64,000 nt of DNA from JAEUOS01 sp040382235 (GTDB lineage Bacteria > Pseudomonadota > Gammaproteobacteria > Burkholderiales > JAEUOS01): assembly GCA_040382235.1 (NCBI GenBank), contig JBEIFV010000011.1, positions 1 to 64,000 of the forward strand, written 5' to 3'. Position numbers and translations under genes: made by a program. Below are positions 1 through 9,071 of the stretch, piece by piece. Position 1 is the first letter of the stretch. Every line of letters starts with the position of its first letter. The notes beneath the pieces are model-generated. The model worked only from the letters and a program-made list of their open reading frames with translations, was not told the origin of the DNA and did no database searches.

Positions 1-46
1 CGATGAGCTCGAAAATGTCTTCCGGGACCTTTTTGACCGCTGGCAT
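1..46 (-). CDS. 5' end of a divergent hypothetical gene (partial)
   Basis: An ATG on the minus strand at 46-44 opens a frame reading MPAVKKVPEDIFELI up to the window edge. It is divergent from gpmA, with about 70 bases between the two starts, which is a usual distance for a divergent promoter pair. Only 15 codons are visible, so no family can be assigned, and the upstream Shine-Dalgarno match is weak. Confidence 0.3.
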   Translation of the reverse strand, partial: MPAVKKVPEDIFELI

Positions 47-115
47 CGACAAACTTCAACCGCACATGAAGCCGGGATTATAAAATATTGCGGTTAATCC
101 AATATCCGGGGCCTC

Positions 116-865
116 ATGTACAAACTTGTGATGATGCGGCACGGCGAATCCGCCTGGAACCGTGAAAACCGCTTTACCGGCTGGACCGATGTCGATCTGA
201 CCGATGCCGGGGTTGATGAAGCGCGCCGTGCCGGACGGCTGATGAAGGAGAAGGGCCTGACGTTCGACCTGGCCTTCACGTCCCTGCTCAAGCGCGCGAT
301 CAAGACGCTCAGCGCCACGCTTGAAGAACTCGACCAACTGTGGTTGCCGGTCGAAAAGCACTGGCGCTTGAACGAACGCCATTACGGTGCCCTGCAGGGG
401 CTCAACAAGAGCGAAACGGCGGCCAGGTTCGGTGATGCCCAGGTGTTGATCTGGCGCCGTGCCTATGCCATCGCACCAGATCCCCTTGATCTGGACGACC
501 CACGCCACCCGCGCTTCGATGCGCGCTATGCGGGCCTCGACGCACACACCCTGCCGGCCACGGAATGCCTTAAGGACACCGTCGCCCGGGTGCTGCCCTA
601 CTGGAACGAACGCATCGCGCCGGCGGTTCGCAGCGGTCGGCGGGTCTTGATTGCCGCCCACGGTAACAGCCTGCGCGCGCTTATCAAGTATCTGGACCAA
701 CTGGGCGAAGAGGAAATCGTCGGTCTCAACATCCCGACGGCGCAACCGCTGGTGTACGAACTCGATGCCGATTTGCGCCCGCTCTCCCACTATTACCTGG
801 CCGATCCGGACGAAATCGCCCGCGCCCAGGCCGCGGTGGCAGCACAGGGCAAGGCGAAAGCGTAG
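116..865 (+). CDS. gpmA: 2,3-bisphosphoglycerate-dependent phosphoglycerate mutase
   Basis: Interconverts 3- and 2-phosphoglycerate in glycolysis and gluconeogenesis in the cytosol. The 249-residue product has the family length. The N-terminal RHGES motif gives the phospho-accepting histidine (residue 9), and ENRFTGW follows as in dPGM enzymes. A second catalytic histidine lies in the AAHGNSLRAL segment near residue 180, and the NERHYGALQGLNK block is also present. It is followed after 5 bases by the EnvC-type gene, so the two are probably co-transcribed. The gpmA-envC-ctpA-moeB order is familiar from Betaproteobacteria (from memory). Confidence 0.97.
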   Translation: MYKLVMMRHGESAWNRENRFTGWTDVDLTDAGVDEARRAGRLMKEKGLTFDLAFTSLLKRAIKTLSATLEELDQLWLPVEKHWRLNERHYGALQGLNKSETAARFGDAQVLIWRRAYAIAPDPLDLDDPRHPRFDARYAGLDAHTLPATECLKDTVARVLPYWNERIAPAVRSGRRVLIAAHGNSLRALIKYLDQLGEEEIVGLNIPTAQPLVYELDADLRPLSHYYLADPDEIARAQAAVAAQGKAKA

Positions 866-870
866 GCCCG

Positions 871-2067
871 GTGCGCGCGCACCTGCGCAAGACCTGGGTC
901 GGCGTCGGGCTGGTTGCCGTTATCGCCTGTGCTTCCGGGCTTGGCATCGGCGCCCCGAGCGCGGACGAGCTCAAGGAATTGCGTGGTCGCATCGACTCTC
1001 TCAAGAAAGAAATCGACCGGGCCGAAGGCAGCCGCGCCGAAGCCGCCGATTCGCTGCAGGAATCGGAGCAGGCGATTTCGCAGGCCAATCGCGCCTTGCG
1101 CGAACTGGCCGAGCAAAAGCAGTCCGCCCAGGCGCGCCTGCAGGAACTCGGGGCAAAAAGCACAGGCGTGGGCGAACTGGTCGGCATCCAGGGCGCGCGC
1201 CTGGCGCGGCTGATTCACGACGAATACATCAAGCACGAACGCGGCTATGTGCAGATGCTGTTTTCCGGCGAAAGCCCGGCGGCGGTGGCGCGTGAGATCC
1301 ACTACGCAAGTTACATTTCACGCGCCCAGGCGCGCCTGATCGAGAGTTTGCGCAGCAATTTACGGGAGCTGCAACGCCTGGCAGGCGAGGCGCGTGAGCG
1401 AACCGCCGAATTGGCCGACATTGAAACCCGTCAGCGGGGCGAAAAGGAGCAACTGGCGCGCGAATCGGAAGCGCGGCGCAAGGTATTGCAGCGGCTCTCC
1501 ACCCAGATTCGCACCCAGCGCAAGGAGGTAAGCACGCTGGAGCGCAATGAAAAGCGCCTTGCGGACCTGATCGAAAGGCTTTCCCGACTGACGCTGCCCA
1601 AGGCGGCGCCCGAAAAGCCGCGCCGTGGCGGCCCGCGCAATGAACTGCTGCCCGAATCCGGCTTCTCCGGCGTCTTCTCAAGCCTGCGCGGCAAGCTGCG
1701 GCTACCTGCACGCGGGGAACTTGCGAGCCGTTTTGGCAGTCAGAGAGAAGGTGGGGGAACGACTTGGAAGGGAGTTTTCATCCGCGCAGCGCAAGGCGAA
1801 GAGGTACGCGCCGTGGCCCCAGGCAGGGTGGTCTTCTCCGACTGGATGCGCGGGTTCGGGAACCTGTTGATCGTCGACCACGGCCATGATTACCTGAGCA
1901 TCTATGGCAACAACGAGAGTTTGTTCCGCCAAGCCGGTGACAGCGTCGGCAGCGGTGACGCCATCGCTCGCGTGGGCAATAGCGGGGGCAACCCGGAAAC
2001 CGGCCTATACTTTGAATTGAGGCATCAGGGCAAGCCCTTCGACCCGTTGGCTTGGGTCAAACGTTGA
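871..2067 (+). CDS. EnvC-type murein hydrolase activator with degenerate LytM domain
   Basis: Exported protein of 398 residues starting at GTG, only 5 bases after gpmA. A signal-peptide-like segment (about residues 8-27) precedes a long charged coiled coil (about 30-255) and a C-terminal LytM/M23 domain (about 280-398). The usual zinc ligands of active M23 enzymes are not conserved: the first HxxxD site reads TTWKGVFI, and the HxH site reads LYFELRH. This is the pattern of EnvC-like proteins, which do not cleave peptidoglycan themselves but activate amidases at the division septum. The family call is firm; the activator role is inferred from the lost ligands. Confidence 0.88.
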   Translation: MRAHLRKTWVGVGLVAVIACASGLGIGAPSADELKELRGRIDSLKKEIDRAEGSRAEAADSLQESEQAISQANRALRELAEQKQSAQARLQELGAKSTGVGELVGIQGARLARLIHDEYIKHERGYVQMLFSGESPAAVAREIHYASYISRAQARLIESLRSNLRELQRLAGEARERTAELADIETRQRGEKEQLARESEARRKVLQRLSTQIRTQRKEVSTLERNEKRLADLIERLSRLTLPKAAPEKPRRGGPRNELLPESGFSGVFSSLRGKLRLPARGELASRFGSQREGGGTTWKGVFIRAAQGEEVRAVAPGRVVFSDWMRGFGNLLIVDHGHDYLSIYGNNESLFRQAGDSVGSGDAIARVGNSGGNPETGLYFELRHQGKPFDPLAWVKR

Positions 2068-2271
2068 AACCCGGAAGTCTGCGTTGCAGCGGAAGACGCT
2101 TGGGCAAGCATTGATGGCGCCGATTGCTGGTTGCGCGCTGCCTGACCGGAGCCCGGCCCTCAATTACTGCGGGAAGCGCAGGATTCGTAGCTTGACTTGC
2201 TGGGTGTTTGGTCGAAATCCACGGTACGATGTGGCGGGTTAATTTTTTGGCGCAATGCGCTGGAGCGAAAC

Positions 2272-3702
2272 ATGAACGGCAAATGGAAAAGTAGCGGACT
2301 GATTGGTATCGGCGCGGTCGCCGGCATCCTCTTGGGGCTCAATTTCTCAGCGATCGCCCAGCGCGAGGCGCGCAGCCCGCTGCCGCTGCCTGAAATCCAG
2401 ACGTTGGCCGAGGTGTTTGGCAACATCAAGCAAGGCTATGTCGACCCGGTCGAGGACAAAAAGCTCTTGACCGGCGCAGTGAAGGGCATGCTCACCGAGC
2501 TTGATCCGCATTCGTCGTATCTGGATGTCGAGGAAAACAAGGAATTTGAAACCAGCATTCGCGGCGAGTTCGGCGGACTGGGTATCGAAGTGGGCACCGA
2601 AGAGGGCTACGTCAAGGTGGTCTCGCCGATCGAGGACACGCCTGCGGCGCGAGCAGGCATCAAATCCGGCGATTTGATCGTCAAGATCGATGACACCTCG
2701 ACCAAGGGTATTTCGCTGTCTGACGCGGTCAAGAAAATGCGCGGCAAGCCCAAGACCCCGATCAAGCTGACGGTGGCGCGCAAGGGCGAAAATCGCCCGC
2801 TCGAGTTCACCCTGGTACGTGAAGTGATCCGGGTGCAAAGCGTCAAGGCGAAACTGATCGAACCGGGCTATGCGCATATCCGCCTGACCCAGTTCCAGGA
2901 GCGTACGGTCGACGATCTTGCGCGGGCGATCGAGCGCATGTACAAGGAATCGAACGGCAAGTTGACCGGGCTGGTGCTGGACATGCGCAACAACCCGGGC
3001 GGCCTCTTGCATTCGGCCATCGGCGTTTCAGCGGCTTTTCTGGAACCACGCACGCTGGTGGTTTCGTCCAACGGTCGCCTGCCCGATACCAAGCACGACT
3101 ACACCGCCACGCCCGAAGAGTATTCGTTTCGCACCCGCGAGGACGCCCTGCGCGGCTTGCCCGCGGCCATCAAGAACGTGCCCATCGTGGTGCTTGTCAA
3201 CGACGGATCAGCTTCAGCTTCCGAGATCGTGGCAGGCGCCCTGCAGGATCACAAGCGTGCGGTGGTGATGGGTACCACCACCTTCGGCAAGGGCTCGGTG
3301 CAGACCAAGATCAACCTGTCGAACGGCGCCGGCATGAAGCTCACCACGGCGCGCTACTACACGCCGGCCGGGCGCTCGATCCAGGCCAAGGGCATCATTC
3401 CGGACTGGGCGGTGGCCGAAACGGCCGAGGGCGCGGTACGCAGCGCGCGCATGCGCGAAGCCGATCTCGCCAATCACCTCGTCAACGACAAGGATCCGGG
3501 TGCCGAGAAGAAACCGGAGGTCAAGCCCGAGGCCAAGGTTGACGAAAAGAAGGATGACAACAAGCCACCGGTGCGCATGGAATTCGGCACCAAGGAAGAC
3601 TTCCAGTTCCAGCAAGCCCTCAATCTCCTCAAAGGTCAGCCGGTCAAGGGCGAGAAATCGAAGGAAGTCCCTGGCCCCAAGACTGCGGATATCAAGAAGT
3701 AA
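2272..3702 (+). CDS. ctpA: Carboxy-terminal processing protease (S41, CtpA type)
   Basis: Periplasmic serine protease of 476 residues. A signal segment (GLIGIGAVAGILLGL) is followed by the S41 N-terminal helical region, a PDZ domain (FGGLGIEVG onward) and the catalytic core with NDGSASASEIVAG (nucleophile serine) and TFGKGSVQT (catalytic lysine). The frame is open further upstream, but the ATG at 2272 is preceded by GGAGCG at a good distance and starts directly before the signal segment, so I chose it. The tail is Lys/Glu-rich. It follows the envC-like gene on the same strand after about 200 bases, so it may have its own promoter. Family length matches. Confidence 0.95.
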   Translation: MNGKWKSSGLIGIGAVAGILLGLNFSAIAQREARSPLPLPEIQTLAEVFGNIKQGYVDPVEDKKLLTGAVKGMLTELDPHSSYLDVEENKEFETSIRGEFGGLGIEVGTEEGYVKVVSPIEDTPAARAGIKSGDLIVKIDDTSTKGISLSDAVKKMRGKPKTPIKLTVARKGENRPLEFTLVREVIRVQSVKAKLIEPGYAHIRLTQFQERTVDDLARAIERMYKESNGKLTGLVLDMRNNPGGLLHSAIGVSAAFLEPRTLVVSSNGRLPDTKHDYTATPEEYSFRTREDALRGLPAAIKNVPIVVLVNDGSASASEIVAGALQDHKRAVVMGTTTFGKGSVQTKINLSNGAGMKLTTARYYTPAGRSIQAKGIIPDWAVAETAEGAVRSARMREADLANHLVNDKDPGAEKKPEVKPEAKVDEKKDDNKPPVRMEFGTKEDFQFQQALNLLKGQPVKGEKSKEVPGPKTADIKK

Positions 3703-3737
3703 CCGGCGGCAGGAGCGCGTGTGTTTGATTGGAAACG

Positions 3738-3757
3738 GGGGCGAACAGCCCCTTTTT
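3738..3757 (+). terminator. Intrinsic terminator after ctpA
   Basis: A GGGGC/GCCCC stem (3738-3742 with 3748-3752) with loop GAACA is followed directly by TTTTT (3753-3757). It lies 35 bases after the ctpA stop codon. Confidence 0.75.
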
Positions 3758-3902
3758 CCATTACAGCCCGTGCCCGCCGGTAACGACCGCCACCCTGATC
3801 TTCCTCAGCCCCAGCCGTACACGGCGAAGCTGAAATTCGGCCAGTGCTGCTCCGGGCCTGCCAATCGCTCTTCGAGTCGCCCGTAAAACTTCATCACCGC
3901 GC

Positions 3903-4661
3903 ATGAACGACGACCAACTGTTGCGTTACTCGCGCCACATTCTGCTGCCCCAGGTCGGTGTCGAAGGACAGCAGCGAATGCTTGAGAGCCACGCGCTGGT
4001 GATCGGCGCGGGTGGATTGGGTTCGCCAGCCGCCCTGTACCTGGCCACCGCCGGGGTCGGACGCATCACTTTGATCGACGGAGACAACGTCGACCTCACC
4101 AACCTGCAGCGACAAATTTTGCATCGAAGCGCCGCCGTGGGCGCGCCCAAGGCCCGGTCCGGTCGCCAAACGATCGCCGAATACAACCCGGACGTGACGG
4201 TGATTGCGGTGGAGGCGCGCGTCGCCGGTAAAATGCTCGATGAAGTGGTCGCCAGCGCCGACGTGATTCTCGACTGTAGCGACAATTTCGCCACTCGCCA
4301 TGATCTCAACCGTGCCTGCGTCGCATACAGGAAACCCCTGGTTTCGGGGGCGGCGATCCGTTTCGATGGTCAGGTGAGCGTTTTCGACCTGCGCAAGCCC
4401 GACGCGCCCTGCTACCACTGCCTGTTTCCCGAGGGCCATGACTTGGAGGAAACGCGCTGCGCTGTCATGGGCGTGTTTGCGCCGCTCACGGGCATCATCG
4501 GCGCGCTGCAGGCGGCCGAAGCACTCAAGCTCTTGATGGGGGTGGGTGATTCACTCAATGGACGCCTGCTGCTGCTCGACGGCCTTTCCATGGAATGGCG
4601 ACAGATCAGGCTGGTGAAGGACGCCGCTTGCGTAGTCTGCGGCGCCAATGGACCTCGTTGA
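3903..4661 (+). CDS. MoeB/ThiF/HesA-family adenylyltransferase (E1-like)
   Basis: Activates the C-terminal glycine of a sulfur-carrier protein (MoaD or ThiS type) by adenylation, for molybdopterin or thiamine synthesis. The 252-residue protein has the ATP-binding GAGGLGSPAALYLA loop near residue 39, the LIDGDNVDLTNLQRQ block, and two CxxC pairs for structural zinc (CYHC and CVVC). It lacks the C-terminal rhodanese domain found in longer MoeBR proteins. MoeB and ThiF cannot be separated from sequence alone. A molybdenum-cofactor role would fit the nearby SoxC, but this gene belongs to the conserved gpmA-ctpA block, so that link is weak. Confidence 0.9.
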   Translation: MNDDQLLRYSRHILLPQVGVEGQQRMLESHALVIGAGGLGSPAALYLATAGVGRITLIDGDNVDLTNLQRQILHRSAAVGAPKARSGRQTIAEYNPDVTVIAVEARVAGKMLDEVVASADVILDCSDNFATRHDLNRACVAYRKPLVSGAAIRFDGQVSVFDLRKPDAPCYHCLFPEGHDLEETRCAVMGVFAPLTGIIGALQAAEALKLLMGVGDSLNGRLLLLDGLSMEWRQIRLVKDAACVVCGANGPR

Positions 4662-4693
4662 ACTCCCTCATCACCGGCCAAACCGTGCCAGCG

Positions 4694-5269
4694 TCAACCC
4701 AGTAGCAGGGGCAATTGACGCTCCAGATTTTCGGTGGGCGATTTCTTGAAGCCGCTCTTGGCAAACTGGTGCCAGCGCCCGATCACGTAGCACATGAGTA
4801 CATTGGCTTGGGCCGCTACATCGAGTGCCTCCGGCAAGCGGCCCTGACTCACCGCCACCCGCAGGGACTGCTTCAAGCTGGCCTCTATCTTGTCGCAGAC
4901 GCTGTTGATGCGTGCCTGCAGGCGATCATTCTCGTTGACCAGCGCGTCACCGATCAAAACCCGCGTCATACCCGGGTTCTGCGCCGCGAAGCCCAGCAAC
5001 ATCGCTGCAATCGCGTGCAATTGCTTCATGCCATCCGCTTCATCGGCGGTGATGCGATTGATCAGGCCAAACACCGAGGACTCGATGAACTCGATCAGCC
5101 CTTCAAACATCTGCGCCTTGCTGGCGAAATGACGATACAGCGCAGCCTCGGACACATCCAGGCGCGCCGCCAGCGCGGCGGTGGTGATTTTCTCGCCCTT
5201 GGGCGACTCCAGCATCTGCGCGATCAGCTGCAGTATCTGCGTCTTGCGTTCACCGGAACGTGGGGGCAT
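4694..5269 (-). CDS. slmA: Nucleoid occlusion factor SlmA (TetR family)
   Basis: TetR-fold DNA-binding protein of 191 residues. It binds SlmA sites spread over the chromosome and blocks FtsZ assembly over the nucleoid. The helix-turn-helix covers about residues 28-50 (ITTAALAARLDVSEAALYRH), followed by FASKAQMFEGLIEFIE, which is typical of SlmA rather than drug-efflux TetRs. It is followed upstream on the same strand by the HAD nucleotidase, a pairing I know from Betaproteobacteria where argB completes the set. Confidence 0.9.
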   Translation of the reverse strand: MPPRSGERKTQILQLIAQMLESPKGEKITTAALAARLDVSEAALYRHFASKAQMFEGLIEFIESSVFGLINRITADEADGMKQLHAIAAMLLGFAAQNPGMTRVLIGDALVNENDRLQARINSVCDKIEASLKQSLRVAVSQGRLPEALDVAAQANVLMCYVIGRWHQFAKSGFKKSPTENLERQLPLLLG

Positions 5270-5300
5270 GGGAGTCTGGCGCGAGAGGATTGATCACAAT

Positions 5301-5975
5301 TCACGCACCCCGCAGCGGAAAATCCCTGTGCAGGCGTGAGTACTTACTCAATTGAAGCACCGATTTGAGCTTGACGTCAACAAATGCCGGCCTCCCGGGT
5401 TCGCGCGAAACCCAAACCGTGGTCAGGCCCAGGCGGCGCGCGGTCTTGAGGTTGGACAGATTGTCCTCGACCATGATCACATGCTCGCCGCGCCGGCGCC
5501 GCCGCTTGAGAATCCGCGCCAGTGACGAGCGCGCCGGTTTTGGCACATAGCGCATCGATTCGATGGTTTCGATCGCATGCAGATGTGGCCCAATGCCCAT
5601 CAGCGCCAACACCTGGTCTACATAGTGGCGCGGCGCATTGGAGACGATGATCTTGCGGCCGGGAAGGGTCTTCAGAAGCCGGCGTAGCGGTCGGTCGAAA
5701 TCGAGCAAGGCGTCGAGGTCGGGGAACTGGTGGGTCTCCCGCAGAAAATGCACAGGGTCGACCGCGTGGCGCTGCATCAACCCCAGGAGGGTAGCGCCAT
5801 AGCGTTCCCAGTAAGCACGGCGCAGTTCCCCGGCCGCGGCTTCGGCCAAGCCCAGGTGCTGCATCACGTATTGCGTCATCGACCGGTTCATGCGATCGAA
5901 AATATGCGGTGTGGCGCGATGCAGCGTGTCATCGAGATCAAAGAGCCACAGGGTCTTGCGGGGAATTGAATGCAA
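5301..5975 (-). CDS. HAD-family pyrimidine 5'-nucleotidase-like hydrolase
   Basis: Cytosolic HAD phosphatase of 224 residues. Motif I is FDLDDTLH (nucleophile Asp and acid/base Asp), motif II is IIVSNA, motif III is the PKP lysine region, and motif IV is MVEDNLSN. The layout matches the SDT1/pyrimidine 5'-nucleotidase subgroup, which hydrolyses UMP and CMP. The substrate is inferred from family only. Its reading direction and position next to slmA suggest an old operon with argB, now interrupted by the sox block. Confidence 0.85.
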   Translation of the reverse strand: MHSIPRKTLWLFDLDDTLHRATPHIFDRMNRSMTQYVMQHLGLAEAAAGELRRAYWERYGATLLGLMQRHAVDPVHFLRETHQFPDLDALLDFDRPLRRLLKTLPGRKIIVSNAPRHYVDQVLALMGIGPHLHAIETIESMRYVPKPARSSLARILKRRRRRGEHVIMVEDNLSNLKTARRLGLTTVWVSREPGRPAFVDVKLKSVLQLSKYSRLHRDFPLRGA

Positions 5976-6093
5976 GGGCTGGATCGTCCAGGATGACCAC
6001 GCTTGACGGAACTGCCAAGGCTAGAGAAGCGCAACGCAGCCTGCGGCAACCAGATGCGCCCGACGCTGCCTACGAAATCGTAAACTTGCGGGC

Positions 6094-6555
6094 ATGCGAT
6101 TGTCGCCCAACTTCACGCTCGCACAATTGACGCACTCGGACACCGCGTTGGCACGCGGCATCGTCAATTTGCCGGACCAAATCGAGATTGCCAGCCTGAT
6201 GCGCCTGGCGCAAGCCCTGGAGTTGGTCATGTCGCTGCTGCGCGCCCCGCTGTCGATTTCGAGTGCCTATCGGTGCCCCGAACTCAATGCCGCTGTGGGC
6301 GGCGTACCGGGATCACGTCATGCAATGGGACTGGCGGTCGACTTCACCTGTCCGCAGTTTGGAGCACCGCTTGCAACTGCGCGCGCCATCGCCGATTCCG
6401 CGCTGGAATTTGATCAACTGATTCACGAATACGGACGCTGGGTTCACCTGGGACTGGCGCCGGCCGCGAGCGTGCCGCGCCGGCAGACCCTGACGATATG
6501 CAGCGCGCGCAGCGGGTACGTGGATGGTTTGTCAGATTGTCCGGCCGACCACTGA
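6094..6555 (+). CDS. M15-family D-Ala-D-Ala peptidase-like protein
   Basis: Small 153-residue protein of the peptidase M15 fold. It opens with the LSPNFTLAQLTHSDTA segment seen in phage-type M15 enzymes, has the zinc-binding SRHAMGLAVDF motif (His and Asp ligands) and a later WVHLGL histidine. There is no signal peptide. Cleavage of peptidoglycan cross-links or of a D-amino-acid peptide is inferred from the family. It stands alone between the nucleotidase (divergent) and soxC, and may have arrived with the sox block or with a phage. Confidence 0.75.
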   Translation: MRLSPNFTLAQLTHSDTALARGIVNLPDQIEIASLMRLAQALELVMSLLRAPLSISSAYRCPELNAAVGGVPGSRHAMGLAVDFTCPQFGAPLATARAIADSALEFDQLIHEYGRWVHLGLAPAASVPRRQTLTICSARSGYVDGLSDCPADH

Positions 6556-6636
6556 TGCTGCGCCGCAACGTGACACTTGCCGGCAATGTATATTAGTATT
6601 CGATTATGTTCTGATTTTCAAGGCTTGCACGGTCCT

Positions 6637-7977
6637 ATGCCCTTGTCCATGCACGCAATGGCGCAACTGCGCCGCGCTCCGGAAAATTTCCTCAACCCCG
6701 AAGAGATTCGGCAGGTACAGCGTGGCCGTCGCGATTTCCTGCGCGCAGCCCTCACCACTGCCGGTGCGGCCGCAGCGGGTGTGGCCGCCGCCCAGGCCCA
6801 GGGCGAACGGGTGATTCTGGAACCGCAGCCGCACGCCACATCGCTCGGGCAACCGGTGGCTGCCACCGGCTATGGGACGCCATCGAAACATGAGCGCAAT
6901 CTGATGCGGCGCGAATCGCCGGGCCTCACACGGGTGGCTGCGGCGTCGGTCTCGTTTTCGCCGCTGCAGGGCATGTTTGGCATCATCACCGCTTCGGGCC
7001 TGCACTTCGAGCGCCATCACCAGGGCTGGCACGACCTCGATCCTTCGCAGCACCGCCTGATGATCAACGGCTCAAGCCCAAGCCTGCTCAAGCGGCCCAG
7101 CGTCTTCACCATCGATGATCTGCTGCGCATGCCACCGGTATCGCGCATGCACTTCATCGAATGCGGCGCCAATACCGGCATGGAATGGGGTAACGTCGCG
7201 GTGCCCACGGTGCAATACACGCACGGCATGCTTTCCTGCAGCGAGTTCACCGGCGTGCGCCTGCGCGACGTGCTCGACTTTTGCGGCGCCGACTACAAGA
7301 AGGGGCGGTTCGTACTGGCCGAAGGCGGTGACGGTTCCGGCCTCACGCGCACCATCCCCATGGAACTGGTCGAGTCCGGCGAAGTGCTGCTGGCCTATGG
7401 CATGAACGGCGAGATGCTGCGCCCGGAAAACGGCTATCCGCTGCGCCTGGTGGTGCCTGGCGTGCAGGGCGTGTCGTGGGTCAAATGGCTGCGTCGCATC
7501 GAGGTCGGCGATCAGCCCTACGGCGCGCGCGAAGAGGTCATGCACTATATCGACCTGATGCCGGACGGCAAACACCGGCAATACACCTCGATCCAGGAAT
7601 GCAAGTCGGTCATCACCAGTCCATCCGGTGGCCAGACCCTGCTGGACCGCGGGACGTACAACATTTCGGGCTTGGCATGGAGCGGTCGTGGCAAGATTCG
7701 GCGCGTCGACCTGAGCCTGGACGGCGGCCGCAACTGGAAAGCCGCAACCTTGCAGACCCCGGTTCTGTCGAAATGCCTGACGCGTTTCAACCTACCCTGG
7801 ACTTGGAACGGTGAACCCGCGATCCTGCAAAGCAGGGCGACGGACGACACCGGCTACGCGCAGCCGCACATGCGCCAGTTGCGCGCCGTGCGCGGCACCA
7901 AGTCGATTTATCACAACAATGCGATCCAATCGTGGCAGGTCGCGGCCGACGGCGAGGTCAGCAATGTCCAGGTCTAG
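6637..7977 (+). CDS. soxC: Sulfane dehydrogenase subunit SoxC (molybdenum enzyme)
   Basis: Periplasmic molybdopterin subunit that oxidises the sulfane sulfur bound to SoxY, with SoxD as electron acceptor. A Tat motif (RRDFLRAAL) and signal segment lie at the N terminus. The sulfite-oxidase fold follows, with the Mo-ligand cysteine in FIECGANTG and a C-terminal dimerisation domain. The frame is also open from a TTG at 6577, but that stretch is AT-rich and looks like promoter DNA, so I start at the ATG at 6637; ATGs at 6649 and 6658 are alternatives. The gene overlaps soxD by 14 bases, which implies translational coupling. Confidence 0.95.
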   Translation: MPLSMHAMAQLRRAPENFLNPEEIRQVQRGRRDFLRAALTTAGAAAAGVAAAQAQGERVILEPQPHATSLGQPVAATGYGTPSKHERNLMRRESPGLTRVAAASVSFSPLQGMFGIITASGLHFERHHQGWHDLDPSQHRLMINGSSPSLLKRPSVFTIDDLLRMPPVSRMHFIECGANTGMEWGNVAVPTVQYTHGMLSCSEFTGVRLRDVLDFCGADYKKGRFVLAEGGDGSGLTRTIPMELVESGEVLLAYGMNGEMLRPENGYPLRLVVPGVQGVSWVKWLRRIEVGDQPYGAREEVMHYIDLMPDGKHRQYTSIQECKSVITSPSGGQTLLDRGTYNISGLAWSGRGKIRRVDLSLDGGRNWKAATLQTPVLSKCLTRFNLPWTWNGEPAILQSRATDDTGYAQPHMRQLRAVRGTKSIYHNNAIQSWQVAADGEVSNVQV

Positions 7978-8998
7978 CTTCCTCGCACCCCTGCTCGCTT
8001 CGCTGCTTTGCCTGAGCGCACAGGCGCAATCCCCGGGCAAACCGACGTGGCAGGGCCTGGGACGCCCGGCGACCGCAGCTGAAGTCAAGGCTTGGGACAT
8101 CGATGTACGCGCCGATTTCAAGGGTCTTCCCGCAGGTTCCGGCAGCGTCGCCAAGGGTCAGGACACATGGGAAGCCAAATGCGCTTCGTGCCACGGGGTG
8201 TTTGGTGAATCCAATGAGGTCTTCACTCCCATTGTCGGGGGCACCACCAAGAAAGACCTGCAGACCGGCAGAGTGGCAAGCCTCGCCACCGGCTCGGAAG
8301 CACAACGCACCACCATGATGAAAGTCTCCACGCTTTCAACCCTGTGGGACTACATCAATCGCGCCATGCCCTGGAACAATCCGCGCACACTCACGGTCGA
8401 GGAGGTGTACGCCGTCACGGCCTATATCCTGAACCTGGCCGAGGTGGTGCCCGGCGACTTCACGCTTTCCGACAAGAACATCCGCGAGGTCCAGGCGATT
8501 CTGCCCAACCGTGACGGCAAGTCCTCGCAGCACGGCTTGTGGTTGCCTACGGGAAAGCCGGATGTGAAGAACGCGGCATGCATGCGCAATTGCGGCCCTG
8601 ACGTCAAAGTCGCCTCCAGTCTGCCCGACCATGCGCGCGGCTCGCACGGAAACCTGGCCGACCAGACCCGCAACCTGGGCGCGATCCGCGGCCAGGTCAC
8701 TGCGGCGGCGGCCACAACCAGCGCCCCCGCCTCCGAGTTCGCGGCGGTCCGGGAAATCACCGGCAAGGCCGCTTGCCTGGGTTGTCATGGTGTCGACCGC
8801 AGGATCGTGGGACCGGGCTTTAACGAGGTGTTGGCGAAGTACAAGGGCAACGACAAGGCCGAGCACTACCTGGCGGGCAAGATCAGGAACGGCGGCCAGG
8901 GTGTGTGGGGATCGGTCCCGATGCCGGCCTCGGCAACACTGGGCGACGCTGATGCAAACCTGCTGGCGCGGTGGATTCTCAAGGGTGCGCCGCAGTAG
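7964..8998 (+). CDS. soxD: Sulfane dehydrogenase subunit SoxD (diheme cytochrome c)
   Basis: Periplasmic 344-residue electron acceptor of SoxC. A signal peptide (residues 1-22, cleavage near AQAQ) is followed by two c-type cytochrome domains with CASCH (residues 73-77) and CLGCH (second half). The ATG at 7964 lies inside the end of soxC and starts exactly at the signal peptide, so I reject longer starts. An extra CMRNC pair between the domains may form a disulfide. With SoxCD present, thiosulfate is expected to be oxidised fully to sulfate without sulfur globules. Confidence 0.94.
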   Translation: MSRSSFLAPLLASLLCLSAQAQSPGKPTWQGLGRPATAAEVKAWDIDVRADFKGLPAGSGSVAKGQDTWEAKCASCHGVFGESNEVFTPIVGGTTKKDLQTGRVASLATGSEAQRTTMMKVSTLSTLWDYINRAMPWNNPRTLTVEEVYAVTAYILNLAEVVPGDFTLSDKNIREVQAILPNRDGKSSQHGLWLPTGKPDVKNAACMRNCGPDVKVASSLPDHARGSHGNLADQTRNLGAIRGQVTAAAATTSAPASEFAAVREITGKAACLGCHGVDRRIVGPGFNEVLAKYKGNDKAEHYLAGKIRNGGQGVWGSVPMPASATLGDADANLLARWILKGAPQ

Positions 8999-9071
8999 TT
9001 CGGCCGGCATGGCACAGTAAAATCATGCAAGCGACGATTGTTGGAATTTTTGTCATGAAATGGAGAAAAGC

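Noticed and set aside
56..790. Long antisense frames opposite gpmA and most other genes
   Set aside because: High-GC DNA gives long antisense frames; these have no motifs and mirror the codon structure of the genes opposite.
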